64,000 nt of DNA from Echinometra lucunter (lineage: Eukaryota > Echinodermata > Echinoidea > Camarodonta > Echinometridae): the NCBI GenBank assembly GCA_029962745.1, contig CM057157.1, forward strand, positions 9,858,996 to 9,922,995, read 5' to 3'. A model generated the notes under the pieces. It had not been told where the DNA came from, did no database searches, and saw only the letters and a program-made list of their open reading frames with translations. Shown in pieces: positions 1-9,900 of the stretch (position 1 is the first letter of the stretch; each line of letters starts with the position of its first letter). Position numbers and translations under genes: made by a program.

Positions 1-230
1 GGAGGCAGGGGGCGAATGCCCCCCTATGATTTTTCAAGAGATAAAAAAAGGGGGAGGGAGAAAAAGAAAAAAAAAAAGGAGGAGGGAGAAGAAAGAAGAG
101 GGTGGAGGAAGAGAGGCTCGGGGCTTGCAACTATATGATAATACTCTTATTTGTTCATTTAAAACGTCAATGAATTCACCTATGTGTCATCCCCCCCCCC
201 CCCATCAAAATACCCTGGCGCCGCCCCTGG
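1..230 (+). repeat. Interspersed repeat, copy truncated by the window edge
   Basis: Reads GGCAGGGGGCGAATGCCCCC, CTATGATTTTTCAAGAGATAA, a purine-rich GGAGAAGAAAG tract, ACGTCAATGAATTCACCTATG, a poly-C run and CAAAATACCCTGGCGCCGCCCCTG. The same order is found inverted at 61832-62072. Confidence 0.75.
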
Positions 231-354
231 TGTCCATCATCCGCTCAGTGGAGTAGCTAATTATGTTTCAGACATGCGAAACTAGTTAGTGGGAGGGTCC
301 ATTATGATCGCATGGGATTATCTCGAGAGTGTTGCTTTGTATCCTGACAAAGAC

Positions 355-445
355 TGCATCACCGGCCTAAATCCGTTACGAGGAGAGGGGGGGGGGGGGG
401 GGGGTGATCGAAATCTTTCGCCGAAATTTCTAGCGCGAACTCACA
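355..445 (+). repeat. Dispersed G-run repeat, copy A
   Basis: AAATCCG..., a G run, GGTGATCGAAATCTTTCGCCG and CGAACTCACACACGAGTA match, in order, the copy at 42525-42605. Between the two tandem arrays at 850 and 42667, both copies have a similar neighbour, so they may belong to one larger composite repeat. Confidence 0.55.
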
Positions 446-546
446 CACGAGTAAACTTTTTTCTTTCTTTCTTTTTTTTTTGTTTTGTTCTAGAAACACA
501 CATACGAGTTGGGGCCAATATGCATATAGCATCCTGTCTCTGCCTG

Positions 547-548
<2 letters not shown>

Positions 549-580
<32 letters not shown>
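549..580. repeat. (TA)n microsatellite
   Basis: About 15 TA units. Confidence 0.95.
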
Positions 581-582
<2 letters not shown>

Positions 583-849
583 TTATAGCATTACAAGTAA
601 AAATATTACTATAGGATTTCCCGGTCAGTTTAAACTTTGGCTAATACAGTTCGTAAAATGGTCATTTGAATTTAACGATAGCCTACCTGTCTTAATGTGT
701 CTCATTTGAAACCACACAGATTCTTTTATGAGCTATCAAAAATATTTATAGGAAAAACAATTTTTGTTAATTTGCGGTAGAATTTGAATGATGATTCAAC
801 ATTTTAGTTTTAGAGTGTACTGCAGGAAAATCTAAAATTCAAAAGATTA

Positions 850-1760
850 AAATCCAGTTTATAAATCAATTATCGTTAGAAAAGTTTTTTCTTCATTATT
901 TTTGCGAGCTCGCCAAAATGGTCATCGCTTTAAAAACAAATGTGCCCTAGCCGAGCTGCAACAATAAAACCAAGTTTATTCACCAATTACAGTTAAAAGA
1001 AAATTGTATTTTTTCCCGCTCCCTCGCTACGCTCGTTCGCCAAAATGGAATTAACATTCCTTTAAACACAAATGTGCATCCCCCGATCAGGTCCTGCAAC
1101 AACTTGATAAAAACGAAGTTTATGTACCAATTAGCATTAAAACAGAATTGTGTATTTTTTCGCTCGCTCGGTACGCTCGCTCGCAAAAATGAAATTAGCA
1201 TCGCTGTATTAAAAACGAATGTGCCCGCCCCCGACCTGCATCAGTCATGTCAATAAAACCCAGTTTATGTACCAAACATTATTAAAAGAGAATTTTTTAT
1301 GCTCGCTCGCCAAATTGGAATTAATATCGCCCTAAACATGATTTTGCATGCCCCGATCAGGTCCTGCAATGACTTGATAAAACGAAGTTTATGTATCAGT
1401 AAGCATTAAAACAGAATTGTGTATTTTTTCGCTCGATCGGTACGCTCGGTACGCTCTCTCGCAAAAATGTAATAAGCATCGCTGTTTTAAAAACGAATGT
1501 GCCCGCCGGCCCCGTCCCGACCTGCAATAATAACGCCCAGTTTATGTGCCAAACGTAATAGGCCTAAAGAAGATTTTTTTTTCTCACTGCTACTCTCGCT
1601 CGCCAAATTGGAATTAATATCGATCGCCTCAATCATAAGTGTGGCCCTCACCGACCTTTAACAATAAATCAAAGTTCATGTACCAACTATCATTATCAGG
1701 AAAGTGTTTTTTTTTTCTCGCTCGCCCACATGGAATTAACATCGACTTAAACTTAAATAT
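850..1760 (+). repeat. Divergent tandem repeat, about 140-bp unit, seven copies
   Basis: AGTTTATGTACCAATTA-like blocks recur near 856, 972, 1119, 1262, 1386, 1539 and 1672. Each is followed by (A)GAATTGTGTATTTTTT, a GCTCGCTCGC run, CAAAATGGAATTAACATCG and AATGTGC. Spacing varies from 116 to 153 bases. Short frames through it are incidental. Confidence 0.8.
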
Positions 1761-2955
1761 GGTTGTTGCCGCCCCGCCTCGATCGCTTGCCCCCCCCCCC
1801 CCCTCCCTTGACGCGGTATGCCATGTACAGCACTGCTTACGGCTCATGCAAGAGCCGATGTATGCTGATAACTGAAGGATTCACAAGTGTTTGGGGCGGG
1901 TTTCGAGGGAGTTAGCCTATATGTCTATGGAGTTAGCGTACATTACCATGGTGACACCCACAGAAACTTATTCAATACCGAACAAACATGAAGAAAGAGC
2001 CCCTTGACCCCATAGGTGCAAATCTACATTTTCTTTCGGAAATTATAATGCTCTGTATGGACCAAAACATCTCAGAATGCCCCCAACGAGACCAAGTGCC
2101 AGATACGCCTCTGCATTACGTGTCAATATTTGACTTGCATGATTTCAAATTCGCCCCCCCCCCCCCCTCTCCTAAGAAATCCTGGATTCACGCCTGCATA
2201 CGCCTATAGGCCTACTTAGATTGGGAATGCATGATGCTGTGTTTCCGGACAGGTTTTGTATCCGAACAGTAGATTTAAAACAGTCATTTAAAGAAGTTCC
2301 CCGAGAAGTTCACACGCAGTATTTCTTGCAAATTGTTAATACTTGTGTTAATTAGACAGTGTTACAGAGAACAAATGTTGATGATGGTTAGTGCTATTTA
2401 ATGAACAGTTTTTGTTGAATCCAAAGACATAAGAGCCCAGAAGAGAAGGCTTCATATTTTGTTAAGTGTCCGGACACACGACCCCCCCCCCCCCCCCTAC
2501 ATCCTAGCTATCCTGATGTGCTATCCATTCAAGATTTCATTTGAACTTAGGTAATGACAGCTTACCATGATTCAGTCATAATATCATAACATCCTGGGAG
2601 TAATTAACTGGTCATTTCACGAAACAAGACCATATAAATTTCTGGGTATTTAGACTCAAAAGGATATACGCCTCCTATACGCCTAGACTTAGATTTGAGA
2701 ATGTGTACTAGTATCTTGAATATAATATATATGCTATCCATTCAACTAATTTCAAGATTAATGTATTTGAAGCTAGGCATTAAATGAAAGCTAATCCCGA
2801 TAATTAGATCATAATACATGAACAGGTATTGAGATATACCATTTTAGTAATCTGTCTACATTTGAAAGGGGAAAAAAAGAAAGGCAAATGTCTGATTAAT
2901 TAAAAACAAATTAAGTTAGGGCTGAACAGAGAAATTTGTCACCGAGTGGAAAACA
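1761..2955. other. Noncoding, upstream of TTC4
   Basis: Contains poly-C runs near 1790, 2155 and 2484 and AT-rich unique sequence. I see no exon or promoter motif. Confidence 0.6.
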
Positions 2956-3089
2956 GGGCTGTGTTTCACGAAGCCGTCACAAGTCTAACTTCTTGGACAT
3001 CCCAATGAAACGCGTGTTGTAGAATTAACACGCGTCTCTGAGGGATGTCCATGAACTTAGACTTATGATGGTTTCGTGAAACGCAGCCC
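2956..3089. mobile_element. Foldback/MITE-like element upstream of TTC4
   Basis: The inverted ends GGGCTGTGTTTCACGAAG and TTTCGTGAAACGCAGCCC, plus the arms AGTCTAACTTCTTGGACATC and GATGTCCATGAACTTAGACT, fold almost end to end. It lies 176 bases before the TTC4 start codon, so it could fall in the promoter or 5' UTR. Confidence 0.75.
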
Positions 3090-3265
3090 AAGTCGGCAAA
3101 GTACATTGCGCAATCGGCCTGTAACATATTCTGAAATAATGGACTAATTTTGAAATAAACTAAAGTTATTCATTCTCGGCAAAGCATTTGTTCCTTGTTT
3201 GCGATGAAATAGTCGCTTATTTTCCGTCAGCTGGGGCTGAACAGCGATTCCGCACATGTGACACG

Positions 3266-3397
3266 ATGGCAGAGTCTGCGGAGAAACCAGATGTAAACAA
3301 ATTGGCTGAAAAACTGGATAAAGATCTTGATGACTTCATTGCACAACTCCCAAAGTCAAAATATAAAGATGGATGGCGAGAAGATAACTGGGAAGAG
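3266..3397 (+). CDS. TTC4: TTC4 coding exon 1
   Basis: Encodes residues 1-44, an acidic N-terminal segment ending in the conserved DGWREDNWEE block. The donor is GAG|gtacgt, phase 0. The reading frame is open 78 bases upstream with no better start, and MAES at 3266 matches the expected N-terminal length. Confidence 0.9.
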
Positions 3398-3852
3398 GTA
3401 CGTATAATGCAGAATGATGGCAGTGATGTACAGTTCAGTCCCACCCTTATGTTTTCGTGTTGGACCTTGCAATGCAATGGCCAGATGGCTCGGTCACATT
3501 CCGTGAATAATCGGAGTGCAATAACAGATAGCTGTCAGTGTTAAAGCTGGCAATCCAATGCAGAAAAAATATCTAAATCTAGATCTACAAATATCTAACT
3601 TTTAAGCAGAATTTGTAGAAACTGAAAAATGAAGTAATCTAAAAATCTAAGAATATGAATGATGATACGATGATTTTTTTGTTTTTGTTTTTACAGGTTT
3701 TTATTCTTTTCTCTCAAAAGGAAATTGATACATAATTTGTTCCATATACAGAAGTGCAAATAATCTTCACATAAATATAACAGTTGACAAAAATTTGACA
3801 TTTCAAAACAATGATACAAATAAATTCTCATATTTGTGACTAGAGCTTATTG

Positions 3853-3906
<54 letters not shown>

Positions 3907-6900
3907 TGATGATTGAACTTACTTGTGAAGTTGTCACTCAATCATTGTATAGCTGTAAAAGATCAATCTGCTATCATAATTGTATCTTTATTATTATCTT
4001 TGTCATAATTACCAACCCTTTAAGTATTCTCATTTTTGGAGTATCAAAATCTGTAATCAAATCAATGTTTACATGTTTAGAATATTTCATTGAAAAATGA
4101 GTAGTAATATTTTGTGAAGATGAAATATTTCATTGAATTGAATATCTTTTATAGCTTGTAGACTTGAATAAAACTTTGTTCAAAAGCATGTGACTTCTAC
4201 GGTAGCTTAGTGAAATGGCATGGTGCAAAAATACACAAAGAATGCAAAATGCATGCATATTATTGTCTGTGTTGTTTGCACCACTCTACTTTCGCTAAGC
4301 TAACTAATCAGGGCCTGTAACGTAAACATTATTCCCTATCTTTTCTTCTAGTAAAGCAAATTATCAAAAAAGACTAAGCATCAATGAAAAGAAAATGATG
4401 AACACTGGTGAATAATCAGTGGTATTGTTGAAGAAATGGTTAGTTTATGAATATTATGACTTTTTGCAATCATCACTATTAATGACAAATTATTAACTAC
4501 ATCTTTGGTGTGTCAGTACATATTTTGGAAATGTCTACAGTTAAACAGTAATGATTGGCTTTTCTTCTTCTCACATACAAATGTTTGATTTTAAACCTAC
4601 ATGCATTAAATTGAATGATTTGTTTCATTTGAACTAAACAATCTATGCTATCAGATAGCCTAGGAGACTATCAGTATATTACTTCTGAACTTCTGACATT
4701 TACTTTTGAATTGATTATATTTCTGGTTGCAGGAATTTGAGAAGACCCCATTGTTTATGAACAAACTTCCAGACAATTTAGAAGATAGCCCACAGCTTGA
4801 AGCCCTCCAACAGGTCAAGTATGCCTCCGAAGAAAGTACAAGAGAAGGTGAGCATAGTAATTTAATCATTTCCCCTCAGCTAATCATGCAATTTTTTGTA
4901 TTAAGTGCTATATAAATGTTGCATATTATTATTATTATTATTATCTTGAGTTAGTGATGTAATAGAAGTACAAGTAACCCCTGAAAAACTGCCCCATGAA
5001 CACCTTCCACCTTGCCCAATAGGCCTAGGACAATTCCTTTTTGTGCCAGTAGAAAGGGTGCAAAATCAGAACAGTATGATTTTTATGTCGGAAAGGGGGA
5101 AAAATCAAACATAAATGAAGCTGCCCCTTTCTACTGGCACAAACATGAAGTAAGCAATTCTGTAGCTTTCTTGCAGCAGTGGGAAGGAGTATACATGTAT
5201 GGGCAATTCCATGATTATTAACATTACATTTAAACAAATTTTCATACCTTTTGATACAGCAAAATAAATATCCATTTCATTTCAAGTCCTAAGTTTGAAA
5301 CAACATATTCTCCCACCCAAGGTCTACTATACATAAAAATTTTAAAAAAGCAACTGGACAATGCCGGAGCTGTAATGGGAAATTTTGACCATGGTTAGTA
5401 ACGTTACAAAAAAAACACCCCCCCCCCCCAAAGCAATGTTTTTTTTTTAAATCCTTCCTTACTGTGTTGTACCACAAACTTAGAGCCATATCAGTTTTAC
5501 TTCTGATGTGATTACAAATGTTTATCCACAAAAATTTAAAAGTTTTCCTCTCTTTTTTGTTAAGTAGACCCCAAAATCTTTGTCAGTCATGTACATGTTA
5601 CGTTTTGTCCAGCATTGAGATTTTTGTACCTTTTCAGCAACTTATTTTGGAATATTTTATTTTAATTTGGTGTGACACAATGTCCTTCAGATTATCCAAT
5701 TGAAAAATTTACAAAAGAACCAATAGTTTTCTGTCTAAGTCTAAAAAACTGTGTGTAGTCCCATATGTCTATGTTTTTGTATGGTTCGGATTCTGCTTCA
5801 AGGAGACATTTGGAACAATTTTTTTTTTTTTTTTTTTTTTTGGTGAGTATGAAACCCCTTTGCATTTACAATTTCTTTATGAATTTTAACCCCCCAAAAT
5901 CGACCTGAATTTAAGAAAGAGCAAAAATAAAGTTTGGGGTGATGTCCACTTATCATGGAATTGCCCATAGGATATACCTTTTGGACTGGATTGGATTGGT
6001 TAGGAAATGAAACCCAAGTAATTTTCTCATCTTGCTATGCAGAAAACGCTTTGACACACAAGGATGATGGTAACCAGTGGTTTAAGAAGAAGAAGTACAG
6101 ACAAGCAGTGAAGGCTTACACAGAAGGTCTCAAACAGAAATGTGCTGACAACGACATCAATGCAGTCCTCCACACTAACCGTGCAGCAGCCCAGTATCAT
6201 CTTGGTAATTGATATGTTCATTGTTGTTGGATGTACTTATATCTTTTATCACTTTTTTTTTACTTGTTCATTATTCACTACTCTTTTTTTTTTCTCACAC
6301 TTAGATTCGAAAGAGTTTTGCAGCTTTGTTTAGTGTACTGTTTTTAACTGTGATAGTTACAAGTATGTTAATGAAAAGGAAGATAGGTTTACCATGTAAA
6401 ATTGGAACCTTTATCTCACTAACTGTACATCTCTGGCTGATTAAAGTTACAAGAAACACTGAAATTTTATGTAAGTACTGAACTTACTAGTGAAATACCT
6501 AGCTACATGTAGATATCATAATAGTATTAGATGCTTTAAAAATTGTTATTATCATTCATATGCATTTAATTTTGTACTGATTTATTTCATTTGTATTTCA
6601 TATTACTTTATCCTTTTTATGCAGGAAATCACAGATCTTCACTAAATGATGCGAAGGAGGCACTGAACCTCAAACCTGACCATTTAAAGGCCCTCAACAG
6701 AATTATTGACTGCTGTATGCAACTCAAGGAATATGGGGAAGCCATTCACTGGTGTGACAAAGGACTTCAAATATCCTTTTACTACTGTCATGATTTGGTT
6801 AATAAGTGTTTTTTTTTTTAAATATTTGTATGTATTATTAAATTTCAAGATTCACAGTACAAAACAATCACACATAAATCGTTGATTAACATAAAATAAA

Positions 6901-9900
6901 TGTTGTATTTTGTGGCATATACTGTATAGCATTTATTGGTATGTTTTTTGGTTTTCTTGTGTCCTTTAAAAAAGAAAATATCTGTGTGTAGGTAGCCAAA
7001 ATTCTGTAAGTACTCAAGTTTCATTAAATCAAGGTTTAGTAAGTGATTATCATTATTAATGAAGGAAAAATTAGGCCTTCAGAGAGATTTATTCAGTCGT
7101 CAAAGAAGTAAGATGCTTAGTGTTTGGTAGTCTGCCGAATCTTAAAGTTGTTAGCCTTTTGAAATATTGTGAATGAGGTAATAATGAGGTAATAATAGTT
7201 TACAAGCTTCCTTCTGCAGTCAGTTTCACATCAAAGCTTCCTCTTCTAGAATTTTTTTTTTTCACTGATGCTTGTCTTTTTTGAAATTCAAATAAAAACT
7301 GTTAAATGTTATCCTTAACCAAATGAATACCTCAATCCCAATGATAAGAAAATTCTAGATCTTAGGGTCAAGGCATCCAAATTCAAGGTAAGAAACATGT
7401 TATTTCATCAAAGATCCCTTATATCTGAATATTCCCAAAGTAATTTTGTTCAATGACTTTTCTGTTATTTTGTATATTGCTTTATTTTCCAGTGTTTTGA
7501 ATTGTATTGCTTTTTATTACCTCTGAAGGGCCCTGTTTCATATAAAGTTGCTATGACAGCAACTCCTGCTGGAATGGTAACTACCATGGCAACAGTGAGA
7601 ATTCTGCTTCCTGATTGGCTTTTATGGTGAAAGTTGCCATTCCAGCAAGAGTTGCTATTGTAACAACCAGTCTTTATGAAATGGGGCCCTGATGTTATTG
7701 ATAGTAGAGGTAAAGAATTATACAAAAGCAAATTATTTTTTGAGATTGGAAATGGGGTGTTTATACACTTGAAGTAGACTGGCTAATTATTTATAATTTT
7801 TGTTTTTGTTTTGGAATTATATTCATTTGATGTTGTATATTATGCTATTTTGTATTCTTAAAATGAGCTAACTCTATGCTTCATTATGAAATGAATATAT
7901 ATTTCAGATTTATTTCATTTTCTGTTTTTGAAGAAATCTGCAGACAAGGAAAAGAGGAAAAAGCAATTGGAGGAGAAAAAGCAGAGAGCTGTGGAAGAGA
8001 AACTGATCACTGCCTTGAAGGTAAGATTTTTTCTTAGTTATTTCTGCTTTGAAGTGAAGGAGGAATCCCCATTCTGACCTCCGTTTTTCGGTAAAGACGT
8101 GTTCTGGCCATGGGAAATTCATAGTACATTTGAATGAACATTAATGAATAAGTTCTTATTTCAAAGTTTCTGAGCTCATGGATTGCTATTTACTTGTTAA
8201 TGTGAAAATAATATTTTCTGGAGAATTATTGTTACCACAAATTGGGACAATATGATACAAACATTTGAATGCTCATATTAACTCTTTTTCTTACCCAATA
8301 CTTACCCTTCTATTTAAAGGTTGTAGCTCACATTTGCAAGTGGCACCCAATCTGCACAAAAGTTTTACTTTAGATTGCTTTAAGCCACAGAAAAACACTT
8401 GTAAGGTTTTAGATCCCAGTACATTCCCGTTTAGGATTGAGAAGGAAATATTCAACAAAAATTTTCTTTTATTTTCTTTGTTTTATAAAGGTGTCTTCCT
8501 GATGCTTTAAGAGTAAAACCATTCATTTTTCTCCTATTCTTTGGAATATTGTTGTAAATTTGATAACATGATAATTTTGCATAAATATCTGTCATTTGAA
8601 ATTGAAATTGGCATATTTCTCTTCAAATTCTGAAACAATGTTGTGCAAATGTGGTCTTCTACCTCTAAATACACTGACTTTTCCATTTCTACCTGTCTGA
8701 AGGCAAGGACTCTTCGTTTCCTAAGTGACCCTGTAGAAGGGCAGGATGGTAATGCAGATGAGCAGACCAAGGCGTTTGTGACCTCCCTCGTATCCAACGA
8801 ACCATCAGGGCGTAATATGGTCCAGCTTGACGATGAGGGCGTGCTTCATTGGCCCGTAAGGTTTCTCTATCCAGAGCATGGCCACAGTGATCTTATCTCA
8901 GCATTCAATGAAGATACAAGGTATGGCATTTGCACTGACCTTTTACTATCAAATCTGATCAGTTATGTTGATTTTTCTATCAGTGTAATAATGAAAAAGA
9001 AATACTCTGATCATCCTTTTTTTTCCCTCATGCTCACACATACGCTTTCCTTTTTTCAGTGTCTTCATTATTTTTTCCATCTCTTCTCTTGTACAATTTT
9101 TCTGTATTTGTCTTCTCTTCTTTGTTTCTTATTTTGTGTATTTTCTTTTCTTTTTTCTCATACACTTAATTTTCCCTTTGCAATGTGTCTGATTCTACTC
9201 TTGTTGCCTCCTCTTCTCACACTCTCTCTTCCTCACATTCTATCCTCCCTGTTTTTTCTCCCCCTCCCCCTGCATTTTTTTTTCTTTCTTCCTTTCTATG
9301 TAATACTGATTCTTCTCTCTTCCCATTATCTTTTTCTTTTTCTTTGTCCTCTATCTGGATTCTTCTGGACAGCTGTCAATATAATTTTTTGGTGCAACCA
9401 ATTCAAGATTCAAGATTCAAGATCTCTCTTCCCTCCCTTCCTCTCTCTTCTTCTCTCTTCCTCTCATTTTATCCCCCCCTCTCTCTTTTCCCCTCTCTGT
9501 GTCGTCATCTCCCCCTTTCTGTTTTATTGTGTTTGTGAATATGGGCAAATAATCATACACATTATTTTTGATCTTCCCTACCCTCCCAGGTTTTTAGACC
9601 ATTTTGAGGTAATGTTTTCGTTGGAAGATGAACCTCCAGAGTGGGACCCTGATAGAACATACCAAGTCAAAAGTTTAAAGGTTAGCCATCAAAGATCTCT
9701 TTCTCTCTTTCTCTCTCTTTGATGGCAGTTCCAGTGTTACAGACATTACATTTCAGACAATGTCTGTGGCTTCAAAGGGTCATGGAGGTGGAACCGCTTT
9801 ATTATGCAGGACTGGTGGGATGCAGTCACGCAAAGGAAATCCTTGATCATTAGCAGTGAAAGTTTCAGTCCTTTTTGCCACATTCTGTGGTGGTTGCGGC

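Noticed and set aside
8643..9722. A single 359-codon open frame
   Set aside because: It is TTC4 exon 7, a pyrimidine-rich intron without stops, and exon 8 in the same frame. Splice signals and family alignment show two exons.
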